This document shows, piece after piece, positions 16,894-26,090 of a DNA stretch of 64,000 bases (the first letter of the stretch is position 1; the number at the start of each line of letters is the position of its first letter). Origin of the DNA: Flavobacterium sp. JAS (lineage in GTDB: Bacteria; Bacteroidota; Bacteroidia; Flavobacteriales; Flavobacteriaceae); contig NZ_JAJMOX010000001.1 in the NCBI RefSeq assembly GCF_020991455.1, positions 248,001-312,000 of the forward strand, given 5' to 3'. The notes beneath the pieces were generated by a model that was not told the DNA's origin, made no database searches, and saw only the letters and a program-made list of their open reading frames with translations. The position numbers and the translations under genes were made by a program.

Positions 16894-17946
16894 ATGATTA
16901 AAACAGATATACTTATAATTGGAGCAGGACCCACAGGTTTATTTGCCGTTTTCGAGGCAGGATTATTAAAATTAAAATGTCATATTTTAGATGCTTTGCC
17001 ACAAGCAGGAGGACAACTTTCAGAATTGTATCCAAAAAAACCTATTTATGATATTCCTGGTTTCCCGGAAGTTTTAGCAGGAGATTTAGTTGATAACCTA
17101 CAAGAGCAAATTAAGCAATTTGAGCCAGGTTATACACTAGGAGAAAGAGCTGAAACCATCGAAAAACAAGAAGACGGAAGTTTTATCGTAACCTCAAATA
17201 AAGGAACTAAATTTCATGCGCCAGTTATTGCCATTGCAGGAGGTTTAGGAAGTTTTGAGCCACGTAAACCACTTATCGAAGATATTGAGTTTTATGAAGA
17301 TAAAGGAGTGAAATACTTCATCAAAAATCCGGAGAAATTCAGAGACAAAAGAGTTGTAATAGCAGGAGGAGGAGATTCAGCATTAGACTGGAGTATTTTC
17401 TTGGCAAATGTAGCTTCAGAAGTAACTTTGATTCACCGTAGAAATGAATTTAGAGGAGCTCTTGATTCTGTAGAAAAAGTACAGGAATTAAAAACGTCTG
17501 GAAAAATCAAATTAATCACACCTGCAGAAGTAATCGGAATCAATGGTGCTGAGCACGTTGAATCACTAGATATCGAAGAAAACGGAGCACACCGAAAAAT
17601 AGAAACAGATTTCTTTATTCCACTTTTCGGATTGACGCCAAAATTAGGACCAATCGCAGACTGGGGATTAGATATCGAGAAAAATGCAATCAAAGTAAAC
17701 AACGCATTAGATTACCAAACTAATATTCCGGGAATCTTCGCAATTGGAGACGTTAACACCTATCCGGGAAAATTAAAATTAATTCTTTGTGGTTTCCACG
17801 AAGCAACTTTAATGTGTCAGGCGGCATACCAAATCATTAATCCTGGTAAAAAATACGTATTGAAATATACAACAGTTTCAGGAGTTGACGGTTTTGACGG
17901 AACTCGTAAAGAAGCGCCAAAAGCGGTCGTTAAAGCGATAGTTTAG
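16894..17946 (+). CDS. Ferredoxin-NADP reductase, thioredoxin-reductase-like type
   Basis: 350 aa. FAD motif DILIIGAGPTGLFAVFEAG (4-22), GGQLSELYPKKPIYDIPGFP, a NADP motif VVIAGGGDSALDWSIFLA (about 150-167) and a late FAD motif GIFAIGDVNTYPGK. There is no CxxC disulfide, so it is not a thioredoxin reductase. It fits the YumC/CT1512-type ferredoxin-NADP reductase. At the end of the cys cluster it most likely supplies reduced ferredoxin to the sulfite reductase. A terminator follows. Confidence 0.9.
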   Translation: MIKTDILIIGAGPTGLFAVFEAGLLKLKCHILDALPQAGGQLSELYPKKPIYDIPGFPEVLAGDLVDNLQEQIKQFEPGYTLGERAETIEKQEDGSFIVTSNKGTKFHAPVIAIAGGLGSFEPRKPLIEDIEFYEDKGVKYFIKNPEKFRDKRVVIAGGGDSALDWSIFLANVASEVTLIHRRNEFRGALDSVEKVQELKTSGKIKLITPAEVIGINGAEHVESLDIEENGAHRKIETDFFIPLFGLTPKLGPIADWGLDIEKNAIKVNNALDYQTNIPGIFAIGDVNTYPGKLKLILCGFHEATLMCQAAYQIINPGKKYVLKYTTVSGVDGFDGTRKEAPKAVVKAIV

Positions 17947-17977
17947 TTTTTAAGCTTCTAAGCTTTTTATATTAAGT

Positions 17978-18013
17978 AAAGCTCAAACTTGTTATCAAGT
18001 TTGAGCTTTTTTT
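17978..18013 (+). terminator. Terminator of the cys cluster
   Basis: AAAGCTCAAACTTG (17978-17991) pairs perfectly with CAAGTTTGAGCTTT (17996-18009) over a 4-base loop and is followed by T residues. Confidence 0.92.
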
Positions 18014-18018
18014 ATTCG

Positions 18019-18026
18019 TACCTTTG
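18019..18026 (+). promoter_or_regulatory. Candidate -7 box for the toxin-antitoxin pair
   Basis: TACCTTTG is an exact TAnnTTTG match, 23 bases before the antitoxin ATG. The nearest TTTG (18000-18003) is only 15 bases upstream, shorter than usual. Confidence 0.5.
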
Positions 18027-18048
18027 TGATACATAAATTTTGAATATC

Positions 18049-18276
18049 ATGGATTTAGAGGCTAGAAAATATCAATTTATTCAAAAATTGGTGAAGGTAG
18101 AAGATGAGAGCGTTTTAGAAAAACTGGAATTGATTTTGAATGCAAATCAAAACGATTGGTTTGATGAATTATCGGATTCGGAGAAAGTTGAAATTCAAAT
18201 AGGTTTAGATCAAGCTGAAAAGGGCGAGTTTGTAAGTCATGAAGAGGTTATGAAAAGATTTTCGAAATGGCATTAA
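18049..18276 (+). CDS. Antitoxin of a ParE/RelE-type pair
   Basis: 75 aa from ATG 18049; a TTG at 18040 would add three residues and is less likely. The mainly helical, acidic protein ends with VSHEEVMKRFSKWH, a C-terminal pattern common in addiction-module antitoxins (SHEEV.. then a short helix). It overlaps the toxin gene by 10 bases. It should bind and neutralise the downstream toxin and probably represses the operon. Confidence 0.75.
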   Translation: MDLEARKYQFIQKLVKVEDESVLEKLELILNANQNDWFDELSDSEKVEIQIGLDQAEKGEFVSHEEVMKRFSKWH

Positions 18277-18560
18277 AACTTATATGGACGACGCAAGCTG
18301 TTAAAGGTTTTAATAAAGTTGTTGATTATTTGGAAGCAAAATGGACAGCAAAAGAAATTCTAAACTTAGAGTATAAAATTCAGCAAGTCATTGATCAAAT
18401 TAATCTTAATCCAGAACAATTCCCTAAATCTATAAAAAGTGAGTCTTTGTATAAAGCTATTGTAGACAAGAATAATTACTTGGTTTATAGGATAAATAAC
18501 GAATCTAAGATTATAGAAATAATCAATTTTAGAGGAACAAAACAAAAGCCAAAACACTAA
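18267..18560 (+). CDS. ParE/RelE-superfamily toxin
   Basis: 97 aa. The pattern LIWTTQAVKGFNKVVDYLEAKW at the N-terminus and LVYRINNESKIIEIINFRGTKQKP at the C-terminus is that of the ParE/RelE fold (A.....F..V..YL, then YRI....I.I..I...R..P). The target, mRNA or gyrase, cannot be decided from sequence. Both genes sit between the cys cluster terminator and a TfoX-like gene and look like a small insertion. Confidence 0.78.
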   Translation: MALKLIWTTQAVKGFNKVVDYLEAKWTAKEILNLEYKIQQVIDQINLNPEQFPKSIKSESLYKAIVDKNNYLVYRINNESKIIEIINFRGTKQKPKH

Positions 18561-18606
18561 AGTCAATTTTAAACTTAGATATTCAGAACCTCAGAACCTA
18601 AAAAAA

Positions 18607-18966
18607 ATGGCTTTCGACGAAGACAACGCACAAAGAATCCGAACGTTTCTACAATATAAAGAAGCTGACTTTTTCGAAAAGAAAATGTTTGGCGGACTTG
18701 TTTTTATGGTAGACAACAAAATGTGCTGTGGAACCCGACTTGACAAACAAACGGGAGAAAATCTCTTGCTTTGCAGAATTGATGATAATGCCTATGCAGA
18801 TGCAATAGAAAGAGATGATATAATACCAATGTCAAGCTCTGAAAGACTAATGAAAAACTACATTTTCGTCACTGAAAACGGTTGGCAAAGAAATAAGGAT
18901 TTAGAGTTTTGGTTACAGCTTTGTTTAGATTTTAATCCGCTTGCAAAAGCAAGCAAGAAAAAATAA
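18607..18966 (+). CDS. TfoX N-terminal domain protein
   Basis: 119 aa. KKMFGGLVFMVDNKMCCGT (about 22-40), LLLCRI and MKNYIFV fit the TfoX_N family (KMFGG..F...g.m.......l..R). It lacks the C-terminal domain of the competence regulator TfoX/Sxy. Single-domain members are common, and their role is mostly unknown. A C-terminal Lys-rich tail follows. The gap upstream holds a TTAGAACCTCAG-type repeat. Confidence 0.75.
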   Translation: MAFDEDNAQRIRTFLQYKEADFFEKKMFGGLVFMVDNKMCCGTRLDKQTGENLLLCRIDDNAYADAIERDDIIPMSSSERLMKNYIFVTENGWQRNKDLEFWLQLCLDFNPLAKASKKK

Positions 18967-19017
18967 CAGCCAGAATTTTAATGGGTATAGAATGTATAAA
19001 TACTAATTAAAATTTTA

Positions 19018-19070
19018 AACTTAGAACCTCAGTCCCGAAGCTTCGGGATTGCAACTTAGAAACTTAAAAA
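19018..19070. repeat. CTTAGAACCTCAG-family repeat with palindrome
   Basis: ACTTAGAACCTCAG words surround CCCGAAGCTTCGGG (19034-19047), a 14-bp palindrome. The word family recurs before several starts (18572-18600, 19515-19560, 21441-21485, 58645-58680). Confidence 0.6.
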
Positions 19071-19074
19071 AACA

Positions 19075-19106
19075 TTTGCAAGTCGCAAGGCTATTTCATA
19101 CCTTTG
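19075..19106 (+). promoter_or_regulatory. Promoter of the metH operon
   Basis: TTTG (19075-19078), a 20-base spacer and TACCTTTG (19099-19106). Both boxes match the Bacteroidetes consensus exactly. The riboswitch starts 24 bases downstream. Confidence 0.85.
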
Positions 19107-19129
19107 CACTGTTCTTAAAATTATTGAAA

Positions 19130-19240
19130 GTTATCACGAAAGGCGGAGGGAAAGACCCAATGAAACCTTAGCAACCCTTTATCATAAAGAAGGTGCTACA
19201 TTCTACTTAATACAAATTCATTGTATTTAAGATAGATAAC
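19130..19240 (+). ncRNA. SAM-I (S-box) riboswitch before metH
   Basis: The closing stem is GTTATC (19130-19135) with GATAAC (19235-19240). The core GGAGGGAAAGACCCAATGAA, CCTTAGCAACC and AAGGTGCTACATTC closely match the first riboswitch at 1059-1165. It is followed by an unusually long 330-base leader before the first methionine synthase gene. Confidence 0.93.
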
Positions 19241-19339
19241 ACAAATACATAAAAGTATTTCCTAAAACTCTTCCTGACAACATACAATACTATTTTACTG
19301 AATTCAGTATTATGAGCGAATCATTGACGCATTTTTTGC

Positions 19340-19420
19340 TGTCATTAGTTCCCGCTGTACACAATATCTTTTTATTCTGAACCCCAGAATAAAAAGGATA
19401 TTTGCTTCCATCGGGGCTAG
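19340..19420. repeat. Structured dispersed intergenic element (full copy)
   Basis: AATATCTTTTTATTCT (19363-19378) pairs with AGAATAAAAAGGATATT (19386-19402). The flanks TAGTTCCCG (19346-19354) and CGGGGCTA (19412-19419) extend the stem with a bulge. On the - strand it reads AGCCCCGATGGAAGC ... AAAAAGATATTG ... ACAGCGGGAA. Part of that pattern, AAAAGATA ... TAGCTGGAAATAGCTCC, recurs at 51127-51162. It lies in the metH leader. Confidence 0.6.
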
Positions 19421-19470
19421 TTAGCTTACAATAGTGAATTTTTGGAATTAATGTGAATCAAAACGCGTAT

Positions 19471-19560
19471 CCTAACAGGTTTTCAAAACCTGTTAGGTAT
19501 GTTTTAATAATAGAATAAAAAACTTAGCAGCTTAGTGCCTTAGAACCTTAGAAGCTAAAA
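19471..19560. repeat. Hairpin plus CTTAGAACCTTAG repeat before metH
   Basis: CCTAACAGGTTTT (19471-19483) pairs perfectly with AAAACCTGTTAGG (19485-19497). It is followed by CTTAGCAGCTTAGTGCCTTAG words that end about 10 bases before the ATG. The hairpin resembles 21398-21424 (CAAGGTTT/AAACCTTG). Confidence 0.65.
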
Positions 19561-19570
19561 GACAAAAAAA

Positions 19571-20575
19571 ATGGCAATAACAATTCAGGAAGCAATAAAA
19601 AAAAATATCCTAATCCTTGACGGAGCAATGGGAACAATGTTGCAACGCTATAATTTCTCCGAAGAAGATTTTCGTGGAGAGCGTTTCAAAGATTTTCCAC
19701 ATCCCCTAAAAGGAAACAACGATTTACTATCCATAACACAACCACAAGCAATCCGCGATGTCCACGCCGCTTATTTTGAAGCGGGTGCAGACATCGTAGA
19801 AACCAACACTTTTTCAGGAACTACGATCGGTATGGCCGACTATTTCCTGGAAGACTTGGTTTACGAATTAAACTACGAATCGGCTAAAATTGCCCGAGAA
19901 GTAGCTGATGAATTTACAGCTAAAAATCCGGAAAAACCACGTTTCGTTGCCGGTTCAATTGGCCCGACAAACAGAACCGCAAGTATGTCTCCAGACGTAA
20001 ACGATCCGGGTTACAGAGCCGTAACGTTTGATGATTTGCGAATTGCCTACAAACAACAAGTAGAAGCCTTAATGGATGGTGGCTGCGATTTACTTTTGGT
20101 AGAAACAATCTTTGATACTTTGAATGCTAAAGCAGCACTTTTTGCCATCGAAGAAGTAAAAGACGAACGTAATTTGGATATTCCGATTATGGTTTCAGGA
20201 ACGATTACCGATGCTTCAGGAAGAACACTTTCCGGACAAACGGTTGAAGCATTCTTGATTTCAGTATCACATATTCCGTTATTGAGTGTTGGTTTCAATT
20301 GCGCTCTTGGGGCCGATTTGTTAAAGCCATACCTTAAAACATTAGCACAGCATACTAGTTTTAATGTTTCGGCGCATCCAAATGCAGGTTTACCAAACGC
20401 ATTCGGACAATATGATGAAACACCAGAACAAACTCAGGCATTTATTAAAGAATATTTAGACGATAATTTAATCAACATAATTGGTGGTTGTTGCGGAACA
20501 ACTCCGGATCATATTCGATTAATTGCGGAAGTGGCAAAGGATTATAAGCCGAGAGTGGCGCCGGTTTTTGCGTAA
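19571..20575 (+). CDS. metH: Methionine synthase, homocysteine-binding part
   Basis: 334 aa, matching only the first domain of cobalamin-dependent Met[10 protein letters not shown] (17-25), [25 protein letters not shown] and the zinc-binding cysteines Cys244, Cys307 and Cys308 (GFNCA and GGCCGT). It binds homocysteine as a zinc thiolate for methyl transfer. The other domains are encoded by the separate gene at 21487-24162. The two must act as one enzyme, so this is a split metH. ATG start behind a SAM riboswitch. Confidence 0.93.
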   Translation: MAITIQEAIKKNILILDGAMGTMLQRYNFSEEDFRGERFKDFPHPLKGNNDLLSITQPQAIRDVHAAYFEAGADIVETNTFSGTTIGMADYFLEDLVYELNYESAKIAREVADEFTAKNPEKPRFVAGSIGPTNRTASMSPDVNDPGYRAVTFDDLRIAYKQQVEALMDGGCDLLLVETIFDTLNAKAALFAIEEVKDERNLDIPIMVSGTITDASGRTLSGQTVEAFLISVSHIPLLSVGFNCALGADLLKPYLKTLAQHTSFNVSAHPNAGLPNAFGQYDETPEQTQAFIKEYLDDNLINIIGGCCGTTPDHIRLIAEVAKDYKPRVAPVFA

Positions 20576-20627
20576 AGTTTTCATTTGATATTAGATGTAA
20601 ATTGTTGAATAATCAAGAAAAAAATAT

Positions 20628-21275
20628 ATGGAAGAGTATAGATTTGAATATATAGATCAGATAAAATCAATATTTCTCTGTATAAGCCTGCCTTTTATAT
20701 TTTATTTAGTGTTTTCTGTAATGAATTCAATCGATGGAAATATTTTTAATGTCTACATCATTATACTAATACCATTAAGCGTTTCATTTCTTTTTTATTG
20801 GTTAAATAGAAATAGGATTAAAATTCAATGTATTGCTAGAATAGGAGATAAAAATACTGAAATTGAAAGCTTAGGAAAATTAAGAATCGTTTGTTTTGAG
20901 GAAATATCGAGTTATAGAATTCAAGCAAATAATAGTATTTCTAGTGTATTGATTAATTTAAAAGGAAGTGAAAAAATTAAACTTTCTACATATTCACAGT
21001 TTTTTCATAAATCTAATACATTCAATGAATATTGTTTCGATTTAGAAGATGCAATTGACAGTTATAAAAATAAATATAATATTGAAATTAAAAGAGAAAA
21101 AACTCTTTTTGAGAAAAAGCGGTTTCTACCATTTTTAATAATTTTTTCAATCATTTGTGGATTATTATTTATCATAAACACAAAGTATGAAAATTATAAT
21201 TTATGGCCATTTATCTTTCCAGTATTGTGGCTTTGGGCAGGGTACTTGGAGCAGATCAAGAAAAAGGCTATGTAA
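20628..21275 (+). CDS. Membrane protein of unknown function between the metH halves
   Basis: 215 aa. Two N-terminal membrane segments (about 13-32 and 40-60), a polar middle of about 110 residues rich in beta-forming stretches (ISSVLINLKGSEKIKLSTYS), and two C-terminal segments (about 166-183 and 191-208). The layout resembles bacterial PH-like membrane proteins but no motif proves it. Codon use is more AT-rich than the metH parts, hinting at a later insertion. It has no visible link to methionine synthesis. Confidence 0.75.
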   Translation: MEEYRFEYIDQIKSIFLCISLPFIFYLVFSVMNSIDGNIFNVYIIILIPLSVSFLFYWLNRNRIKIQCIARIGDKNTEIESLGKLRIVCFEEISSYRIQANNSISSVLINLKGSEKIKLSTYSQFFHKSNTFNEYCFDLEDAIDSYKNKYNIEIKREKTLFEKKRFLPFLIIFSIICGLLFIINTKYENYNLWPFIFPVLWLWAGYLEQIKKKAM

Positions 21276-21323
21276 TTTAGATGCTTCTAAAAAACAGAAA
21301 GTAATCATAAAACGGAATATCGC

Positions 21324-21424
21324 GTGAGTGATAGAAGTGGATAGCCCGATTCGCCGCGGCGAACACGCCCAAAATAAGATTATAAAAAACGAATATACCT
21401 ACAAGGTTTCGAAAACCTTGCAGG
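21324..21424. repeat. Palindromic intergenic elements
   Basis: GAGTGATAGAAGTGGATAGCCCG (21325-21348, quoted in part) leads into the 14-bp palindrome TTCGCCGCGGCGAA (21350-21363). It is followed by CCTACAAGGTTT (21398-21409) pairing with AAACCTTGCAGG (21413-21424), one mismatch. All lie between the membrane protein gene and the second metH gene. Confidence 0.6.
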
Positions 21425-21486
21425 AGAACAAAGAATAAAAAAAACTCAGAACCTAAACAACTTAGGATCTTAGTAACTTAGAAAAA

Positions 21487-24162
21487 ATGGCAGAAAAAAG
21501 AAGAGACCTTGTATTAGCAGGATTAGAACCGTTGATTATTACGCCTACCAGTGTTTTTGTAAACATTGGAGAACGCACAAATGTTACAGGTTCAAGAAAA
21601 TTCCTTCGCTTAATCAAGGAAGAGAAATATGACGAGGCGCTTGATATTGCAAGACAACAAGTAGAAGGTGGAGCACAAATCATCGATATTAATATGGATG
21701 AAGGAATGCTTGATGGTGTTCAGGCAATGACAAAATTTTTGAATTTAATTGCATCAGAACCGGATATCTCCAGAGTGCCAATTATGATCGACAGCTCGAA
21801 ATGGGAAATCATCGAAGCGGGTCTAAAAGTAGTACAAGGAAAAAGTGTTGTAAACTCAATCTCTTTGAAAGAAGGTGAAGAAGCCTTTATTCACCACGCC
21901 AAATTAATCAAACGTTACGGAGCTGCGGCTATTATCATGGCTTTTGACGAAGTTGGTCAGGCCGATAATTTTGAGCGTAGAGTCGAAATTTGTCAGCGTT
22001 CGTATGATATTTTGGTTGATAAAGTTGGGTTTCCTCCACAGGATATTATTTTCGATTTGAATATTTTCCCCGTTGCAACCGGAATGGAAGAGCATCGCTT
22101 AAATGCTTTGGACTTTTTTAGAGGTACGAAATGGGTTCGCGAAAACTTACCTCACGCGCATATTAGTGGTGGAGTAAGTAATGTTTCGTTTTCTTTTAGA
22201 GGAAATGATCACGTTCGTGAAGCGATGCACTCGGTGTTTTTATACCACGCAATCAAGAACGGAATGACAATGGGAATCGTAAATCCGGAAATGCTTTCGA
22301 TTTATGATGATATTCCAAAAGATTTATTAGAACACGTTGAAGACGTAATTCTGAACAGACGTGACGATGCAACTGAAAGACTTTTGGATTTTGCTGAAAA
22401 CGTAAAAGGCGAAGTAAAATCAGATGAAAAAGCGATTCAGGAATGGCGTTTAGGAACGGTTCAGGAGCGTATTACACATTCATTAGTAAAAGGAGTTGAT
22501 GCTTTTATTGAAGAAGATGTTGAAGAAGCGCGTCTTGCTGCGACAAAACCAATTGAAGTTATCGAAATCAATTTGATGACGGGAATGAACGTTGTTGGAG
22601 ATTTATTTGGAAGCGGAAAAATGTTCTTGCCTCAGGTAGTAAAATCGGCACGTGTAATGAAAAAAGCCGTTGCTTATTTGTTGCCATATATTGAAGCAAG
22701 CAAACAAGCGGGAGATAAACAAGGAAACGGAAAAATATTGATGGCAACCGTAAAAGGTGACGTTCACGATATTGGTAAAAATATTGTTTCGGTAGTTTTG
22801 GCGTGTAATAACTACGAGATTGTAGATCTTGGTGTTATGGTGCCTCCGGAAAAAATTATTGCTGCTGCGATTGAGCACAATGTAGACATTATTGGTTTAA
22901 GCGGACTGATCACTCCTTCGCTTGACGAAATGGTTTATTTGGCAAAAGAATTAGACAAACAAGGAATTAAAATTCCGATTATGATTGGAGGAGCAACGAC
23001 TTCGCGCGCGCATACTGCCGTAAAAATCGCTCCACAGTATAGAGAAACTGTAATTCACGTAAACGATGCTTCGCGCGCCGTTACTGTTGCAGGAAATTTA
23101 TTAGATCATAACCGAAAAATATATGCAAGCGATATTCGTGCTGATTATGATGCGTTTAGAGAAACGTTTTTGAATCGTTCAAGAGATAAAAACTTCCTGA
23201 CGATTGAGCAAGCACGTAAAAATAAATTACAATTAGACTGGGCGGAATATACGCCTACAAAACCAAAAGTAATTGGTAAACAAATCGTTGAAGTTGATCT
23301 TGATGTTTTGGTTCCGTATATCGACTGGACACCCTTTTTTAGAACTTGGGAATTGTTCGGAAAATATCCGGCGATCTTAACGGATGAGGTTGTGGGAACA
23401 GAAGCAACTTCGGTTTTTGCAGATGCTCAGGAAATGCTGAAAGTGATTTTGGCAGAGAAAAAATTAACCGCTAAAGGTATTTACGGAATTTTCCCTGCGA
23501 ATCAAATTGATGATGACGATATCGAATTGCGTGATGAAAACGGAAAAGTTTTGGAGAAATTCTTAACACTTCGTCAGCAGTCACAAAAAACGAAAGGTGC
23601 ACCAAACATAGCTTTATCTGATTTTATCTTACCAAAAGATTCTGGAATTACAGATTATATTGGAGCTTTTTGTGTAACAACAGGTTTTGGAGTTGACGAA
23701 TGGGCAGCAGAATTTGAAAAAGATCTTGATGATTATAATTCGATTATGGTAAAAGCATTAGCCGATCGTTTTGCTGAGGCTTTCGCCGAATATCTTCACG
23801 AGAAAGTACGTCAGGATTTCTGGGGTTATGACGCTGAAGAATCACTTTCGACAGAAGATTTAATCGAAGAAAATTACAAAGGAATTCGTCCTGCACCAGG
23901 ATATCCTGCTTGTCCGGATCACTTAGAGAAACCAACAATCTGGAAACTCTTGAATGTCGCAGACGAAATTGGAGTAACATTAACGGAAAGTATGGCGATG
24001 TGGCCAGCATCATCAGTTTCTGGATATTACTTCGGAAATCCGAAAAGTAAGTATTTTGGACTCGGAAAAATAAAAGAAGATCAAGTAGTAGATTACGCCA
24101 AACGACGTAACGTACCAACAGATTACGCAGCAAAATGGTTAAACCCTAATATAGCAGATTAA
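21487..24162 (+). CDS. metH: Methionine synthase, folate/B12/activation part
   Basis: 891 aa holding MetH domains 2-4: pterin-binding ([14 protein letters not shown] at about 20-33, then EGMLDG), the B12 cap and B12-binding domain with the [10 protein letters not shown] motif (about 424-433; His426 is the expected lower cobalt ligand), and the SAM-dependent reactivation domain ([14 protein letters not shown], then [12 protein letters not shown] near 805). It transfers methyl from methyltetrahydrofolate through cobalamin to homocysteine held by the partner protein. It starts with ATG preceded by CTTAGGATCTTAG repeats, 911 bases after the first half. Confidence 0.95.
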   Translation: MAEKRRDLVLAGLEPLIITPTSVFVNIGERTNVTGSRKFLRLIKEEKYDEALDIARQQVEGGAQIIDINMDEGMLDGVQAMTKFLNLIASEPDISRVPIMIDSSKWEIIEAGLKVVQGKSVVNSISLKEGEEAFIHHAKLIKRYGAAAIIMAFDEVGQADNFERRVEICQRSYDILVDKVGFPPQDIIFDLNIFPVATGMEEHRLNALDFFRGTKWVRENLPHAHISGGVSNVSFSFRGNDHVREAMHSVFLYHAIKNGMTMGIVNPEMLSIYDDIPKDLLEHVEDVILNRRDDATERLLDFAENVKGEVKSDEKAIQEWRLGTVQERITHSLVKGVDAFIEEDVEEARLAATKPIEVIEINLMTGMNVVGDLFGSGKMFLPQVVKSARVMKKAVAYLLPYIEASKQAGDKQGNGKILMATVKGDVHDIGKNIVSVVLACNNYEIVDLGVMVPPEKIIAAAIEHNVDIIGLSGLITPSLDEMVYLAKELDKQGIKIPIMIGGATTSRAHTAVKIAPQYRETVIHVNDASRAVTVAGNLLDHNRKIYASDIRADYDAFRETFLNRSRDKNFLTIEQARKNKLQLDWAEYTPTKPKVIGKQIVEVDLDVLVPYIDWTPFFRTWELFGKYPAILTDEVVGTEATSVFADAQEMLKVILAEKKLTAKGIYGIFPANQIDDDDIELRDENGKVLEKFLTLRQQSQKTKGAPNIALSDFILPKDSGITDYIGAFCVTTGFGVDEWAAEFEKDLDDYNSIMVKALADRFAEAFAEYLHEKVRQDFWGYDAEESLSTEDLIEENYKGIRPAPGYPACPDHLEKPTIWKLLNVADEIGVTLTESMAMWPASSVSGYYFGNPKSKYFGLGKIKEDQVVDYAKRRNVPTDYAAKWLNPNIAD

Positions 24163-24175
24163 GAAAAGTTTTTTT

Positions 24176-24231
24176 GTTTCAGGTTTCAGGTTTCAAGTTC
24201 GTTAAGCAACTTGAAACCTGAAACTTGAAAC
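24176..24231. repeat. Self-complementary GAAACCTGAAAC repeat before metF
   Basis: Three TTTCAGG/TTTCAAG words on the left (24176-24199) are complementary to CAACTTGAAACCTGAAAC on the right (24208-24225), forming a long hairpin. A second family, AACTCAAAACTCATAATTC, fills 24288-24330 up to the metF ATG. Confidence 0.75.
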
Positions 24232-24333
24232 TTCAAAAAAAAGATTATTTGATTACGTTTTTTGATTTCAGATTTTTTACACGAACAAAACTCAAAACTC
24301 AAAACTCATAATTCATAACTCATAACTCAAAGA

Positions 24334-25290
24334 ATGAAAGTAACAGAACATATAGAAAACGCCAAAGGAAATACATTATTCTCGTTTGAACTTATTCCAC
24401 CTCAAAAAGGGAAAAGTATTCAGGAATTATACGATAATATTGATCCGTTGATGGAGTTTAAACCGCCATTTATTGATGTAACTACTTCACGTGAAGAGTA
24501 TATTTATATTGATAAAGGAAACGGGCTTTTGGATAAAAAGCTAACTCGTATGCGTCCGGGAACACTTGGAATTTGCGCTTCTATAAAACATAAATACAAT
24601 GTTGACACCGTGCCACACTTGCTTTGTGGTGGTTTTACACAGGAAGAAACAGAATATATGCTGGTAGATTGTCAGTATTTAGGAATCAACAATGTAATGG
24701 CACTTCGTGGCGATGCAATGAAAGACGAACAATCTTTTGTGCCAAAAGCGGGCGGTAACAGTTATGCTATTGATTTGGTAAAGCAAATCAATAACTTAAA
24801 CTGTGGAAAATACCTGCATGAAGTTATGGATGCCGATAATAAAGCTGATTTTTGTATAGGTGTTGCTGGATATCCGGAGAAACATTTAGAATCTCCATCT
24901 TTACAATCAGATTTAAAAAGACTAAAAGAAAAAGTAGATGCCGGAGCTGATTATGTGGTAACACAAATGTTTTTCGACAATACTAAATATTTTGAATTTG
25001 TGGCAAAAGCAAGAGAAATAGGCATTACAATTCCTATTATTCCTGGAATTAAGCCAATTGCTGTTCAAAGACATTTACAGATTTTACCACAGATTTTCCG
25101 TATTGATTTACCGGAAGATTTAATTGATGCTGTTGATAAATGCAAGAATAATGCAGAAATCAAACAAGTGGGAATCGAATGGGCAATTCAGCAATCGTTA
25201 GAATTGAAAGCTGCCGGAGTTCCTGTTTTGCATTATTATTCAATGGGAAAATCAGAGAATATTCGCCAAATCGCGAGTCAGATTTTTTAA
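24334..25290 (+). CDS. metF: 5,10-methylenetetrahydrofolate reductase
   Basis: 318 aa, a complete TIM-barrel MetF that makes the methyl donor for methionine synthase using NAD(P)H and FAD. Visible family blocks are SFELIPPQKGKS (17-28), VTTSREEY, NVMALRGD (about 128-135), GVAGYPEKH (about 174-182), QMFFDN and PIIPGIKPI (about 234-242). It lies 171 bases after the second metH gene on the same strand and is probably expressed with it under the SAM riboswitch. Confidence 0.95.
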   Translation: MKVTEHIENAKGNTLFSFELIPPQKGKSIQELYDNIDPLMEFKPPFIDVTTSREEYIYIDKGNGLLDKKLTRMRPGTLGICASIKHKYNVDTVPHLLCGGFTQEETEYMLVDCQYLGINNVMALRGDAMKDEQSFVPKAGGNSYAIDLVKQINNLNCGKYLHEVMDADNKADFCIGVAGYPEKHLESPSLQSDLKRLKEKVDAGADYVVTQMFFDNTKYFEFVAKAREIGITIPIIPGIKPIAVQRHLQILPQIFRIDLPEDLIDAVDKCKNNAEIKQVGIEWAIQQSLELKAAGVPVLHYYSMGKSENIRQIASQIF

Positions 25291-25316
25291 GATTTTCATC
25301 ATTATTAAACTATAAT

Positions 25317-25345
25317 CTTTGTCAAAGTTTTAAACTTTGACAAAG
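25317..25345. repeat. CTTTGNCAAAGTTTTAAACTTTG hairpin, copy 1
   Basis: CTTTGTCAAAGTTT (25317-25330) pairs perfectly with AAACTTTGACAAAG (25332-25345), 27 bases after the metF stop. A sister copy with GCC instead of GTC is at 58607-58637. It lacks a T tract on the + strand. Confidence 0.7.
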
Positions 25346-25400
25346 ATATCCACGATTGGAATTTGGAATTTAAAGTTTGGAATTTTGTAAATTTACGATT

Positions 25401-26057
25401 ATGAAACAAGAAGAATTACAAGCAATAGCTTCTCAGCTAAAGCATCCAACGGGAGAAAAAGGAATTGAAATGGCGAATATGATGCATGAAACAAACATCA
25501 ATATGACGCGCCATTCGGTTCAAAATCTACATATAGAATCAGGAAACACAATTTTAGAATTAGGTCACGGAAATGCGGGGCATGTAGAATTTATATTCGA
25601 ACAAGCTGAAAACCTGAAATACTACGGGCTTGAAATGTCTGAATTAATGTTTCAGGAAGCGCGCCAGATCAACCGGAATTTTGTTTCTCAAAAACAAGCT
25701 TTCTTTTCGCTTTATGATGGAACTGAAATTCCGTTTCAAGATTCATTTTTCAATAAAATATTTACTGTAAACACAATTTATTTCTGGCAGGAACCTGAAA
25801 AGTTACTTTCTGAAATCTTTAGAGTTTTACAGCCAAAAGGAGTTTTTTGTATCACTTTTGCCGAAGAAAGTTTTATGAAACAACTTCCTTTTACCAAATA
25901 TGAATTTGAACTTTATAGTACCGAAAAAGCAGAGAAACTACTTGAGAAAACTGCTTTCAAAATCATAAACAAAGAAACTTTAACCGAAAAAGTAAAAAGT
26001 AAAACAGGAGAATTGGTCGATAGAGATTTTACTACTTTAGTTTTAGGAAAATATTGA
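25401..26057 (+). CDS. Class I SAM-dependent methyltransferase
   Basis: 218 aa from ATG 25401; a TTG at 25377 would add eight residues and is less likely. Motif I is ILELGHGNAGHVEFI (about 49-63), followed by YYGLEMSELMFQEA (acidic residue for SAM ribose), NTIYFWQEPEKLLSEIFRVLQPKG (motif post-II/III, quoted over its span 125-149 in part) and a C-terminal FTTLVLGK. It resembles the UbiE/YcgJ-like Methyltransf_11 group. Substrate unknown. Confidence 0.85.
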   Translation: MKQEELQAIASQLKHPTGEKGIEMANMMHETNINMTRHSVQNLHIESGNTILELGHGNAGHVEFIFEQAENLKYYGLEMSELMFQEARQINRNFVSQKQAFFSLYDGTEIPFQDSFFNKIFTVNTIYFWQEPEKLLSEIFRVLQPKGVFCITFAEESFMKQLPFTKYEFELYSTEKAEKLLEKTAFKIINKETLTEKVKSKTGELVDRDFTTLVLGKY

Positions 26058-26090
26058 TTAATACCAATTAAGGAATGAAAGTTTTTATTT

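Noticed and set aside
16894-17946. Thioredoxin reductase
   Set aside because: FAD and NADP motifs fit, but the redox CxxC is absent.
18607-18966. Third component of the toxin-antitoxin system
   Set aside because: The sequence fits the TfoX N-terminal family, and a 46-base gap with its own repeat separates it from the toxin gene.
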